Of a stretch of 64,000 bases of DNA, positions 1 through 11,544 are shown piece after piece. The stretch comes from Thelephora terrestris. Lineage: Eukaryota; Basidiomycota; Agaricomycetes; Thelephorales; Thelephoraceae. The DNA lies in contig WIUZ02000002.1 in the NCBI GenBank assembly GCA_015956445.1, forward strand, positions 1,798,001 through 1,862,000, read 5' to 3'. Both the position numbers and the translations under genes were made by a program. The notes under the pieces are model-generated. The model ran no database searches, was not told where the DNA came from, and was given only the letters and a program-made list of their open reading frames with translations. The stretch's first letter is position 1. The number at the start of each line of letters is the position of its first letter.

Positions 1-697
1 TCCTGACCTAGCCTGGCCTAATCTAAGCCTACTCTGTTTGGGGTCCTGACCTAACCTAACCCAACCTAACCTATTTGTAGCCCCAACCTAACCCAACCTA
101 ACCTATCTGTAGCCCCAACCTAACCCAACCTAACCTGACCCAGCCTGGCCCAACCTAAACCTACTCTATTTGGGGTCCTGACCTAACCCAACCCAACCTA
201 ACCTAACCTCACTTAACCTAGGCTGAAACAGGGCATGTTAGGCAGGTTGGGTCAAGTTAGATGGGCTGCTTTTGGTCAGGCCAGGTTAGGGTTAGGTTTA
301 GGTTCAGGTTTAGGTTTAGGTTTGGGTTCAGGGTTAGGTTAGGTTAGGTTAGGTTAGGTTAGGTTGGATTTGGGTTGAGTACAGTTTAGGTTAAGTTGGA
401 TTTAGGTTGGATTGGGTTTAGGTTGGGTTGGGTCAGGTTGGGTCAGGTTGGGTTAGGTTAGGGTCCCAAATAAAGTAGGTTTAGGTTAGGTTAGGTTTAG
501 GTTATTTCAGGTTGGGTCAGGTTAGGTTGGTTTAGGTTAGGTTAGTTTAGGACCCCAAATAAAGTAAGTTTAGGTTAGGTCAGGTCAAGTTAGGTTAGGT
601 TAGGTCAAGTTAGGTTAGGTTAGGTGAAGACCCCAAATAGAGTAGGTTTAGGTTCATTCAGATTAGGTCAGGTTAGGTTAGGACCCCAAATAGAGAT
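1..697. repeat. Degenerate TTAGG-type telomere-like array with a strand switch
   Basis: The first about 220 bases are C-rich (CCTAA, CCTAACC units). After about base 225 the same units appear on the other strand as TTAGG, TTTAGG and TTGGG variants, with a perfect 5-mer run near 335-365. A spacer, CCCCAAATAGAGTAGG or its complement, recurs near 36, 168, 465, 549, 630 and 680, so there is a higher-order unit. No coding signal is seen. The array resembles telomeric or subtelomeric sequence, but the unit is the 5-mer TTAGG more often than the usual fungal TTAGGG. It is not at a visible chromosome end. Confidence 0.8.
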
Positions 698-849
698 TTA
701 TTCTATCAGGCATACAAACAGTTAACTACTCTCAAAGTCCAAGGCTGGGTGTGACCCAGCAAATATTCCCATTTTTGGGATCCATTAAAGGTCTCCTTAT
801 CAGGTGATTTATGAAACATGTCCTTTTCTGAAATAACCATAAAACCCAT

Positions 850-1035
850 GCCCCATGGGCAATGGATACCCTTGTGCAACAAATGCCCCATGGGGAACAG
901 ACACCCGTGTACAACCTTTGCCAAACCAATGACCCATGGGAAACCCGTACTATTGTACAACCCAGCGTAGGGAATCCATAGTGTTGTACAATCCAGGGGG
1001 CGTGGGCAGCTCATACCCTTGTACAATCAGGTTCT
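850..1035. repeat. Degenerate tandem repeat of about 40 bp
   Basis: About four imperfect units share CCCATGGG near the start and a TTGTACAA or TGTGCAAC core near the end. They lie in unique-looking DNA between two TTAGG blocks. Short open frames here follow the repeat and look spurious. Confidence 0.5.
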
Positions 1036-1130
1036 ATTGTCCTCCGGACCCTATCAATCACCTCAGTCCCCTCTTTGTGATCATTCTCGGCACTTGTTGC
1101 AGATTCCCTTTGTTCCAGCCCTTGCCTCTT

Positions 1131-1320
1131 ATCTAGGTTAGGCTCAGGTTAGGTTGAATTTGGATTGAGTTGGGTTGGGTTTAGGTTTAGGTTTGGGGCA
1201 GACTAGGTTAGGTGAGTTTTGGTTATGTCAGGTTTAGGTTTAGGTTAGGTTAGGTTAGGGTTAGGTTAGGGTTAGGTCAGGTTAGGTCAGGTTAGGTTAG
1301 GTTAGGTTAGGACTCCAAAT
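1131..1320. repeat. Second TTAGG-type block
   Basis: G-rich TTAGG and TTTAGG units run on the plus strand. The block ends at ACTCCAAATAGAGAT, almost the same junction (CCCCAAATAGAGAT) as the first block near 683-697. Confidence 0.75.
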
Positions 1321-1374
1321 AGAGATATGGTCATGACCCTGGATTTTTTGCCACATTTTTTACCAATTTCCCAG

Positions 1375-1682
1375 ACTCGCACTTGCTGTTTTTCTCTACC
1401 TTTTGAACACCTAGTTGGTAGGAGGTTCCACTTCACCACACTTCCCTCTTCTTTTACTCCTTTTTGCAACCTCCCAACACTACCCCTCTTGATCCGCAAC
1501 CTGCAACCTGCAACCTGCGTTTTCCAGTAGACAATTTCCCTCGGACTTTGTTTCCCTCATATTCCCTCCCAATCACATCCTAACCACCAGCTGACTGTTT
1601 CCTGATCCTTCACCACGACTTTTACCCTCAGTTTTCATTTCCCTATCTCCATTTCCCGTGTTCCAATCACAATCCAACCAAT
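1375..1682. repeat. Left diverged direct repeat flanking element copy A
   Basis: A pyrimidine-rich stretch that matches 4,990-5,320 in the same order and orientation, by eye about two thirds identical. Shared landmarks are CTTCACCACA, a CAGTAGA near the middle, TTTCCCTCA, CCCTATCTCCA and CCAATCACA at the end. It ends exactly where element copy A starts. Confidence 0.55.
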
Positions 1683-2153
1683 TGTCAGGGCCACTCTACC
1701 CCAACAACTACCAGTGCACTGAGCCGACTCCGCAGAGTACTCACTAGTCCAACTAGCTTGTGAGAGAACGATCACGTCTCTATTCTTCCGGTAGGTTGTC
1801 CGAGGTCACTACAAGTCAGGTCGAAATCCTAAAGAGAAACCCAACCTAAACCGTACTTCGTTCGGTTTAACAGACAAGGGTTTATCCCTACAACAGGATT
1901 GATGACTCCACCAGGTGATCGACTGGACGCTCGAGGTGTTCTATAAGTTGAACGCTGAGGTTCTATAGTTACGAGGCGCAGTTGACGCGCAGAGCGGGAG
2001 GGAGAGCAGATGGGGGATGTCTTGGATCAAACAAGAAACTCTGACTTGTCCTTAACTGCAACTGGGCTGAGAAGGGCAGAGGATTTCCTGAGGTAACAAA
2101 ACTAAGGTACTACGATACAGCCACAGTTGCTACTTATACTAAAGGAGTGGCCA

Positions 2154-2161
2154 TGACGTCA
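2154..2161. promoter_or_regulatory. CRE-type palindrome in the element 5' region
   Basis: The sequence TGACGTCA is a perfect ATF/CREB bZIP site. It is kept in all three family 1 copies (near 52,135 on the minus strand of copy B and near 57,430 in copy C), about 0.9 kb upstream of the gene start in copy A. Confidence 0.5.
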
Positions 2162-2957
2162 ATACCCTAATATACCCTTATCAAGTCCGAACAAGGGAGA
2201 TAAGGAGTGTGAGAACGCTAAGTAAGGGAAGCGAACAAATATGACGCGTGGGAGAATAAAGGACAAAGGGCCTTACTAGCGTGTGAAGGATTGCATAAGA
2301 GATAAAGAATGTCTGCATGAAACATAGAGGTAAAGATAACACTAGTCCTAAAAGAAAAAGGGGCATGGGGTCATGAAAGTTCGTACCTGGGGATCACACC
2401 CAAGGGCTAGGTGAGAATCTTCTTGGATGCTTCCTTTGGAGAGGCCAAAGATAGAAACCATACAGCATCCCTTGTTGTCGGTAGGCGGTAACAGCATCAT
2501 GGACTAGTGGCAACCTTATCGTGCGTCCGAACATGAGGAGCGAGGGCCTAGACTCATGGGACATAAGGGATTACAGATTCGCCGGCGTTTCACGCTAATG
2601 GCTACTCCACATTCGCTTGGCTAACCAGAAAGAGTCTAAGGCACTCCTTCCGAATAACGGCGATTCCTTCCTCCGGTTAGGAGACTATGATGTGACTGTC
2701 CACGTGTGTGATCAGGGTCCAGGGTTGATCGTAATCGTAAAGTCATGAGGGGTCGTAAAAGGGGTTCGTGATGTCATGAAGGGGTCATCAGGGTCTTGAG
2801 ACCTATTTTTAGTGCGCGCGCGTTCTAGGCGTTCCGGAACGAAGCTCTTCCAAGGCCGTCCCGCGGGCCGAGGTGTCAGCTTGATGTAGTAAGCCAACGA
2901 TGATGGTACAGGGGCGGAAGTTGATGTGACCCGGACCAATGAGATTCGTCGAGGGAG

Positions 2958-2990
2958 GTCACGTGAAGGATCACCGATCTAGGCTATAAG
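2958..2990 (+). promoter_or_regulatory. E-box and TATA-like box of the element gene
   Basis: TCACGTGA (E-box) is followed by CTATAAG at about 2,984-2,990, roughly 65 bases before the first ATG at 3,056. The arrangement is similar in copies B and C, though the E-box core is altered in C. Confidence 0.45.
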
Positions 2991-4989
2991 AAGGACGTCT
3001 TCTTGGAGCCATCCTTGATCAGCAACACCAGCAACTTCCCCATCATCTTACCAACATGTCTTTCCCCAACAACCATACCTACAAAGTCGCCAATGGTATC
3101 TCCACCATCTCCCGTATCGACCGTCGTATCGCCGCCCACAAGACCTATGCCAACGCAGCCGGGACTCCCTATACCACGGATGATCAGGTATGGGGGAGAA
3201 CTAGGGCTTCTTGTGCTAGCACTAACGCCTTCCTCTAGGTAGAGGTTACGTTCTTTTGGGCGTTGATGTCCAGCTAACGGCTTCTAGATCTTGGAGATCG
3301 TCAAGGAGGTGGACGCCGAACGTCTCAGGGAGACAATCCCACATCTGATGGGGTTGACCTGGGACGATGAACTCTGGGTCCGGTCCATGATCGCCGAGAA
3401 GGTGATCTTCCAGATGAGGGGTAGGTTCGGGGAGTTGGAGCACCCGATCAAGAAAGAGCTCTGGTACACCCTGCAAAGAGGGATCTACGATCAGGACTTG
3501 TTGGAGCACGGGGCAACCGTTCCTCGGGCCATCCGCCATGCCACTGCCGCCACCTCGTTGTTGTGGTCGCTCGTTCGGGAGGGGGAAAGCAAAGTAGGTT
3601 CTCCGTTGGAATATTCGAGTATGACTCTCGATTAACCAAACTGCCTAGGTCGAACGTTTGGAGCGTGAGGTGAAGGAGGCGAAAGCAGACGTCCTTTGTC
3701 TGTCGGCGGAGGGTCTTCTGATGAAGGAGACTCTTGCTGCCTTCCAGCAGGGGACGAACGAGGCGTTGGAGGCGATGGTTGCCAACCATCAAGAGTTGAT
3801 CGCTGGGTTAAAGGTCCAGGACAACAACATCAAGGGGGCACTGGCCAGGAGGGATGAAAAGGTCCTTTCAGCCTTTGCAGGTTTATGCAACGACTGAGAG
3901 GTTTTTCTAGACTGAACAGCTCGAGGACGTGGTGGCGGTGTTGACGGCGCAGGTCGCGTCCTTGCAGGATAAGACCTGCAACTGCAAGGAGGGTCCGAAG
4001 TTGGTTGGTCAGGGGACTGCCGACGTTCCGTTCGAGCTGGAGTACGCCGATGAGGTGGTACTCCCGTCGCCTAACCCATCGTCCTATGCGACGCCTCCGA
4101 TCGAGAACGCGGTTCCTGTTCCGACTCCGGCTCCGGCTTCCTTGTTGGCCGAGTCCGACAAGGAGAACTGTCGACGTTGCCCGCTGCAGCCGATCAGTCA
4201 GCTGGTCAAGATCGAGGATGAGGTCATGGAGGTAGATCGGGCCGAAGATGTTCCGAGGGCCATTGAGGTACGTCCGGTGACAACAGGGCAGCGTTGTAAA
4301 CGCTCTCGACGCCGTGTTGCTCATCGCATGGCTCCATCGGCTAACCCGTACCCGCGTCCAGTTGAGTCGGATGGTGACCAGTCTGGTCGAGGTGGTGGAC
4401 GAGAGTTCCGCTATTGGGTCCACCGTGCCTACCGACAGGTCGAGTCAGAGATCCAGCTTCGCCACCAGCTTCGACTCGCAAGACAGGATCCCACCCAGGG
4501 GTCTGACGAGGGAGACGGAGGGTCTCTTGCCGACTACGTCGATAGTGCTGCCGAGCAGTCATCCGGTGATGGAAATGTGGGACCAGGTGTTCCAGAGTTC
4601 GGTGACATCTGGGAGGCTGATCGGTCCGCTCGAAGGCATCTCTTCCTATCGGCTTGAACTAGTCGTTCAGCTGAGTGCCGAAGATGGTGACGCCATGTTC
4701 GGGGAGGTCCTTGCGAGGAGAGGTCAACACTACGATCTCCGGGATGGACGCTTGATGACCATGAGGCCTGCCGTAGATAGAGTCGACTTTTGAGGACGGT
4801 GTATAAGCATTGTATAGCCAGTTATTCCGTATTGCCGTGAATGTATGCGCGTTTGTGTGTTTTTGAATGATGGGTGTGACGGATAAGGAGTGTGAAGCAT
4901 TCAAAACATAAGGAGTGGTAAGAAGAGTTCGAAGAAAGATCGTGTTATAAAAAGTTTTAAAAATACCATGTTCCTGACAGACTCTCAAA

Positions 4990-5320
4990 CATCCCAACTA
5001 AGATACACCTGTCCCTTCCCTTCACCACATCCCCCTCTTCTCCTATCCCTTCTCACTACCTCCTGCCATCATTCTCCCCCTCTTGTGACCTGTGACCTTT
5101 GACACGTGACCCATGACCTGCAACTCTCAACCTTAGACCTGTGACCCACATTTTTCAGTAGATAGTTTCTCTCAAGCTGTGTTTCCCTCACGCTGTTTCC
5201 TGATCTGTTCTTTGACATTTCCCAATGTCCTCCCAACCCCTCGCTACAATTCCTACTTTCATTTACCACTTCCCTATCTCCACTCTCTACATCCCAATCA
5301 CATCTCAATTAATTGCGCTG
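4990..5320. repeat. Right diverged direct repeat flanking element copy A
   Basis: Direct partner of 1,375-1,682. It also contains a local degenerate GTGACC or TGACCTG repeat at about 5,085-5,145. The similarity suggests that copy A sits between two tandem repeat units, or that recombination between units removed its original target duplication. Confidence 0.5.
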
Positions 5321-6118
5321 TTTTTTTCCCTGTCTCCCTCTGGTTCATTTTCCAACCACACCCCTTTCATTCAAATCTTATCAGATATATGTATACTGTA
5401 AGTAACTTATAGAGTCTGATGCACATGACCCAGTGTGCTCTGATAGCAGTGACTCACTAATAAAAAACACATGTCTCAGCTTGTACTTTATCATGACTAT
5501 CCCGAACCCTCATTAATACTTCCATTCCAAAGCATTTTTTTGTCCATGGGTCAAGGCATCCCACATCTCCAAGAGCCTATTTGAGCTTCATCATGATTGC
5601 TCTGGCCCGTTCTGTATAAAAATTACCTCATGCATTCCTTACTTTTTTACAGCAAACCGGCATAAATACTGAAGATAGCCTAGGGCAACCCTAATGAATG
5701 TACAAGGCTGTATATCTCACTTGATATCATATGACTTTCCCTGGCTCCCACACCTCCTCTTCCTTGGGGGCTCTCCATCTTCTAAACTATCTCCCTCTAG
5801 TTCATTCCTTGAGACAGGTTGTGTGGCAGGTGTAAGGGTAGGTGGGAGTCAAATCTTGAGAAGTTGGGATTCCTTCAGCTTCTGTTTCTCCTCCATCTCC
5901 TTCTTTATTTTCTTCAAACCCTCCAGTGTTATTTGACAAAATAAGAAGAGCCGTGTTTTGTATTGTTTGAATTGAGGCCAGTGAGCAAGCACAGAGGATA
6001 GATTTTCGACAGTGGTCATGAGATGGAGGTACTTGCATAACCGGTCCTGGAGCTCCTGTGAGAGAAAAGATGTTGGGGGAAGGAGGGAGTTTGGCTCACA
6101 GACCCGGTCCCAAGTCCT
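5321..6118. other. Gap before the helicase gene; no gene seen
   Basis: AT-richer DNA between the repeats and the helicase stop codon. Short open frames occur but show no recognisable domain, and it probably includes the helicase 3' untranslated region. Confidence 0.4.
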
Positions 6119-7600
6119 TCACGTCCATGCAGAAATCATGTCAGAGGCGGCCTCTTGAAGTAGGCCAGTGAAGGGAGCATGAGTCCTGTCAGAACGAAGC
6201 ACTGGGTCCTTTGGATGCTTGGCAGTGAAGGCCTCAACCCTGGATGGTTCTGGTTCCAGGTCTGGCAAGACATTGCTGTGCTTGATACAACAGTTTGGGG
6301 GATGAAACAAGTCGTCACCGAAACAACGGCAGAAGACGTCATGAGGACAGGAATCCTCGGGTGGGTTGAACCAGGTTCGAAGGAGTTGACACATGCTTTC
6401 CCAGCGTTTTAGATCAGCGGCTTTCTGACCCTTGAGCCCTTTCGAGTCCTCGACAATGTCTCTGACCCACCGTGAGGCATAGGTGATAGCAGTTGCTGGC
6501 TTCTTGTCCCGACCGGCTCGTCCCATCTGTTGAACAAGCTTCAAAAATGAAGAAGGCACGTCAAACACAATCACCTGCCGGATGTCGGAAACATCAACAC
6601 CCCATGTAAAACAGTCACTCGCAACAATGATTCGGGTGGTCCCAGTTCGGAATCTCTCCATCGCACGTAGACGGCCTTGATCTGAGATCAGAGAATGATA
6701 TGGGAGGATGATTTCTTTGGGTGAGAGGGACTGTGGAAGGAGACGTTTGAGGAAGCTGTATACACGGGTGCCAAGGTTTATGGTGTTGCAGAAGATGAGA
6801 GACTTTGTGATGTCAGTGGCAGATGTGGCAGCAGATGGTATGAGCCAGGAAATGTCGAGGAATGTGTTGGAAGAGATGGGGTACTGGAAGAACCGCGGGA
6901 TGTAGCAGACGTGGGGATTGTCGATGGGGAGATGAGTGTGGATGTAGCAGCCTGGGTTAAAACCAAGGGAGGCCATAACCCGGTCAAAGGTCTTGCCAAC
7001 AGGAAGTGTCGCGCTGACCGCAACCCAAGGGACAGAGGAAGGTAGACGGTGACGAAGTCGCCCGATCTCCTTGTAACACGGGCGAAAATCAGCTCCTTGT
7101 TCCTCAACCAAATAGCACTCATCGACGAATACAATGCAGAGGCGGTCGCGGAATTTCGGATCGGCAAGCAGTGGTTTCAGACGTTCACTTGTCAGCATCT
7201 CCGGCAAGACAATCACTAGACCATACTTCCCGCCCATCACTTCTTTGACCAAGTCTCGGTGTTCATTGTGCGAGGCATGGCTAGCAGTGGCTTCATCAAT
7301 GGCAATAGCCGGGATTCCTTTTGACCGCGCAGAACGTTCCTAAAATGGTCTCAGTCAATCACCAGTAAATCGAGCAGCAACATACCTGATCACGGCCCAA
7401 AGCTTTTGTTGGAGTGATGCTTAACCCAATCGCCGTTGTGTCTTGAAGGCGAAACACAAGAAGTGGCGCATATAACAGCATCGTCTTTCCACAACCAGTC
7501 CCTGCCGTGAATACGACATCCTTTCCATCAATGATTTCCTTGGTCAGGGTGACCTGCCAATCCTGGAGTTCGGGATATCCAAGGCTCAGTGATGATGGAC
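6119..7600 (-). CDS. RecQ-like superfamily 2 DNA helicase (5' end uncertain)
   Basis: This encodes an ATP-dependent 3'-5' DNA helicase of the RecQ type. Reading on the minus strand, a segment with GYPELQDWQ (a RecQ motif-0-like W-Q) leads to the Walker A sequence AGTGCGKT. A 46-base intron at 7,340-7,385 is followed by a frame open to the stop at 6,119. That frame holds motif II as DECY in place of the usual DEVH, motif III SATLP, motif V-like WGVDVSDIRQV and motif VI QQMGRAGRDKKP. A Cys-rich patch (CPHDVFCRCF, then CC) in the C-terminal part may be the RecQ zinc-binding region. No RQC winged helix or HRDC domain is recognised. I could not place the start codon, and the open frame continues upstream to about 7,640. 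The gene points toward the telomere-like repeats. A telomere-linked helicase, an ordinary dispersed RecQ paralogue or a 5'-truncated copy are all possible. Confidence 0.8.
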
Positions 7601-10151
7601 AGGGTGTTAGCCATGAGGCTGATATGTTTATGGGATCCCATGGCGGGCTTGAGTTTGAGATATTGGTGGTAATGCAGGATAGGGGGGAACACTAGACGGT
7701 CGCAGAGGGGAAGTTGAAAATTGTGTTTCAATCACATTGAGGTCATGTACAGAGAACAAAATCCACACTGACATTATGCGCAAGCCACGCATTGGCACAA
7801 CAACTCGTTTGGTGAAAAGAATGCTGTAGCAAATCCAAACATGGAGGTGAAGTCCGAAGGGGTAAAGCACGACCTTTCCATCTCACCCTGGTACCTATGA
7901 CGTGTCTGTGAAACCGGGACCTTATCCCATGACCCGGCCCGGGTTGGCATCTCGTTCGAGAGCTCGAAAACGAACGCCGTCATTTGAGGCGGCAAAGGTG
8001 GAACGAGTGGGAAATTTCCAACACGGGAGACTACAAGGAATCCGGCAGAGCAACGGTAGGGGTAGTGAAGTCGGGGCAACGCGCGTCGGTACAGCAGAGC
8101 GACGGCATTTGACCCTCATGAGAGGCCCATTCAACCTTCAAGGTCTTGATGCCGTGGCTCATTGTGAATGCACTGTGATTGGAAGATGTTACTGTCCGTA
8201 GCCACGTGGTTCTGTGTAAGATGTCTGGTACATAAGCCGGCAAGACTTGAGTCAGAGCTCACAATTCCGACCGAGAGCCAAAGTGGAATACTCACGGCAA
8301 AAGGGCAATCCTCAGGCCATCTCTATTCCCAGCAACATTGTGTACAGCACCCCTACGTAGCCCATTCACTTGGTTCTTGAGGAACGAAGGGTTGGAAGGC
8401 AGGTTTAGAGAGGGAGAGGCAAGTGAACATCGATGGAGAGCGACAAGACGCGAGGCGCTGGCAACGGGGGAACTCGCGCGAGAATGCTCAACCCGGCGCG
8501 ATCCAACGACGTTGATCCGCGAGCCGGTCGCAATTATGCCCCAACCTAGGGCTGAACTTTCCGCTGTCCCGGTTCAGACCCAGCCGCGGATATCAACGAT
8601 TAGGCTTCGGCCGTTGCCGATTACAGACCCCCACCAAAGAGCTAGACATCAGTCCCAGCCTAGGATTGAAGTTGGAAGAATGTCTTGACGGTGAGTCGTG
8701 GGTCCATCTCCGATGTCTTGTTGTCAACCTAATTCGTCGCACTTTCTTTCTAGAGCTGCGCAGAGGCAACCCGCATCCTCAACTCAGCGTCCCAACAGCG
8801 CCCGCCTTTTCGACGGCAGTGTGCAACGACTGTCCCTATTTCCCGGACCCAAGGAATGGTTTCCTCACCATCGTGACATCACTATCCCTGCCGTCCCATC
8901 CACATCCATGTATAAAGCACCGGGTCCGACGCGACTATCCAATTGCCTTTCTTATCTCTCTCCGCGGTTGAACTTGCATGATTGACGGTCTGACCCGACC
9001 GCCCCAAGTGCGTTTGTATTGTCACTCCGGCCGTCCCAACGACATTCTACCCCACACGACATTCCGCTGCACGTTGATGGGTCCGACGCAATCGTTCCCC
9101 ACATCAGTATCGTTCTGAGCGGTGGTCATTGGAATTGGCCATGCTCCAATGTTTCGACCGACATTCTAGCGAGATGGATGAAGGATGTGTCGCTCCATTC
9201 AGCCATACTGATGCCCCGCGCGGGACAGACGCTAGATTCCATGACATGGGCAGCAGGTCACATTCAAATAACCCACGTCACCTCTTCACTAAACCCCCCC
9301 GGAAATTTCATGAAGGTATTGCCAGTTCCCTCTGTCTTTAACGCGGCGTCACGTTGCTGATGCTTGTTACTTGTATTCGTTCCCTTTTCTAACCTCTCTG
9401 ACTCCCCCGGTTCGGTTCCAGCAAAATCACCGTCCTGAATTCAACGTCCTCCCAGTCCTACCCCGACGGTACACAGCCATCCGATGTAACCTCACACGAT
9501 GGGCCTCGGCCGATTTACCCTTCCAGGCGGGCCAGACCCCACCGCTCGACCGGGCCTTCCCATTCCTGCCGTACATGCACAAGGGCACCGCAGCCAATCG
9601 ATATGACATTCCACATCGCAACCACGAGCAAGGCCCCTGGATGGCGAAGTTTCTCGTGGATCTGGAAATATCAATATCACGCTTTCCACCAGCGATAGAA
9701 AACGCCACAGCGTCGCACCCCTCGTGTCAAAAAGTTCTTGAAGGGAATATTGGAGCGCATGAAATCTGCGGGCAACCTGGCTCGCTGTCCCGGGAGTGGA
9801 TAAGTGCGGTACTATATTCTAACAAAAATTTCTGTGGGGAACTTGAAGGACCGTCAAAACGTTTAAAGTTCGCACTTACCGTGCGAGTACTGTATGTAAC
9901 TCGTACAACCACACCGTACCAGGTTCGCGTTCCATGAATTTTGAACATTGATATCAATAAGCGGTAGCCACAAGTTCTACAGAGAGTGTGAACGGATTGG
10001 CTTCATCAACACGGATAGTAACACAACATGCCAGAAAGAAAAAGATATGACAACCGAAAACATGTAGAGGAAGAGTATATGCAGAACAGCGGATGATGTC
10101 AGCGCCGGATGAGAGTAGAGAACAAGAAAACCAGAAGATGGACGGAGGCGA
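7601..10151. other. 2.5-kb stretch with no supported gene
   Basis: GC-rich DNA with several open frames of 70-190 codons on both strands, none with a recognisable domain or a convincing splice pattern. GACATTCC- and GGTCCGACGC-like words recur between about 8,870 and 9,600, hinting at decayed repeated sequence. It includes the 3' flank of the RNA-binding protein gene. Confidence 0.4.
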
Positions 10152-11544
10152 TCAGAATCCCCCGCCCCTGCCCATGTTGTTATATCCTCCCATACCGCCT
10201 CGAGGCCCAGAGGGGATCATTCCTCCACCTCGACCAGAAAAACCGTTCATCATGTTCATCATGTTCCCCATCATCTGCTGCATGCCCATGTTCATCGATG
10301 GGTTCATACCGTTCATCCCAGCCCCCATCTGCATTCCGTTCATCCCGTTCAAGGGGTTTATGGCCCCCATCCCGCCACCCATTCCACCCATTCCGCCAGT
10401 CATCATGCCACCACGCATCATCCCCTGACCACTGACCACAGTTCCACGTACGTTATTCGCACCTTGCCCGCCACGATAACCACCGCGACTGGGGTTGGTG
10501 TGGTGACCAACGCTACCAGTGTTGCTTTGTTGCGTTCCGCTTTGTTGATGGCGCAAGTCACGAGGAGGAGGTTCTATGAATTTGGGGTATCAGCACCAAA
10601 CCTACGGAGATAATGGAGGAATTTGATAGGTACCCACCCTTGGGAAGTGTCCTGAACGGGTTGCCCTGCGAAGTGCTTGTGAGGGTAGCTGACGCCCTGC
10701 GGTTTTGAAATTCACTATCGAAAGAGGTTAGTGGCGGTGACTCAGGCGTAGAAGCGATTGGTTGAGCTTACTTGTTCGTAAACCAATTCTTCAGCAGGAC
10801 GGCGTTTTCATGTGAGTGACATTCAATATACGCAATGCTAAGTGCGTTGTGGCATGAGCGGCTAGAACAGGAAAGGTACGGCGTTGTAGTGTATGTATGA
10901 CGTACCCCTTGCTCTTCCCATTCACTTTATGCTCGGAAAATGTGATATCTTTGTGATCAATATTGATCCCAAGGTTTAGCGCAACTTGGCGGAGATCATC
11001 GTCGGTGGTCCACTGTGTCACAAGAGTAATGGAGAGCGGCGGGAGGTAGAAGAGAGAGAGAGAGAGAAACGAAAAGACATTTCAGACCAAGCTCCATACG
11101 ACATGAGGAAACTAGCGAAGACAAACGGACCCATTGTAGATCACCGATGTATAGTGCATCCTGATTGCTAGACCCGGACATTCCGTTTGTCGGGATAGAC
11201 ATCGGAATGCTATTTCCGTAGATTGGAGAAGTCTGGACGACGCCTATGGCCTGGGTCTGGGATTGCACCTGGGCAGCTGGTTTCGGAGGCTCCTTAGTGG
11301 ACTGTTTCTCGTCATGAGGGTCATCTTCCCTCTGTCGCTTTTCGCCAGTCATGGGATCATGGCCCATAGTCATGGACGTTATAGGGGCACGAGGGTCTTT
11401 CGAAGTCTCGTACTGTGACAGGAGCCGTTAACGTGAGGGCCAAAAATCTTGAAGGTGGATTTCACTCACAGTTGAATCTGGCTGGGGATAGACATCATCT
11501 TCGCCACCATAGAGATCAAATTCATCTTCGGCGACGGCAGCCAT
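10152..11544 (-). CDS. CFIm68/CPSF6-like RRM protein with Gly/Met-rich tail
   Basis: A nuclear RNA-binding protein resembling the large subunit of cleavage factor Im, which helps choose mRNA 3' ends. Six exons join in frame: 11,544-11,470, 11,412-11,131, 11,012-10,906, 10,837-10,772, 10,714-10,638 and 10,573-10,152. The N-terminus is acidic ([12 protein letters not shown]), as in CPSF6/7. The RRM begins with RNP2 ALYIGDLQW, continues with [15 protein letters not shown] and holds [13 protein letters not shown] as RNP1. It ends with [19 protein letters not shown]. The tail carries a [11 protein letters not shown]-like patch, then a long run of GGM, GMN and NMGM repeats, likely disordered. The start ATG at 11,544 opens the acidic exon. 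It is divergent from the DUF1295 gene. The best fit is CFIm68-like; a generic RGG/RRM protein is the alternative. Confidence 0.9.

Larger units (their letters stand above)
1683..4979 (+). mobile_element. Family 1 element, copy A (TGTCAGG...CCTGACA ends)
   Basis: A 3.3-kb unit with the same ends as copies B and C: TGTCAGGGCCACTCT at the left and TTCCTGACA at the right. Parts are a long non-coding 5' region to about 3,050 with a CRE palindrome, E-box and TATA-like box, then a multi-exon gene from about 3,056 to 4,793, then a short 3' tail. The coding blocks include a 114-residue block at 3,291-3,635, a coiled-coil-like block at 3,658-3,897 and a Pro/Cys/Arg-containing block from 3,929. No reverse transcriptase, integrase or transposase is seen. 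TG...CA ends and a 5-bp target duplication (clear for copy B) fit LTR-type integration, but the two ends are not direct repeats, so its class is open. No target duplication is visible at this copy. The 114-residue block is about 90% identical to copy B, which suggests a fairly recent family. The coding blocks look largely open, but whether it is whole cannot be judged. Confidence 0.75.

Noticed and set aside
10093-10435. Open plus-strand frames rich in Pro, Ile and Met, or in Ser
   Set aside because: They are antisense shadows of the Gly/Met-rich tail of the RRM gene, whose minus-strand exon model is complete.
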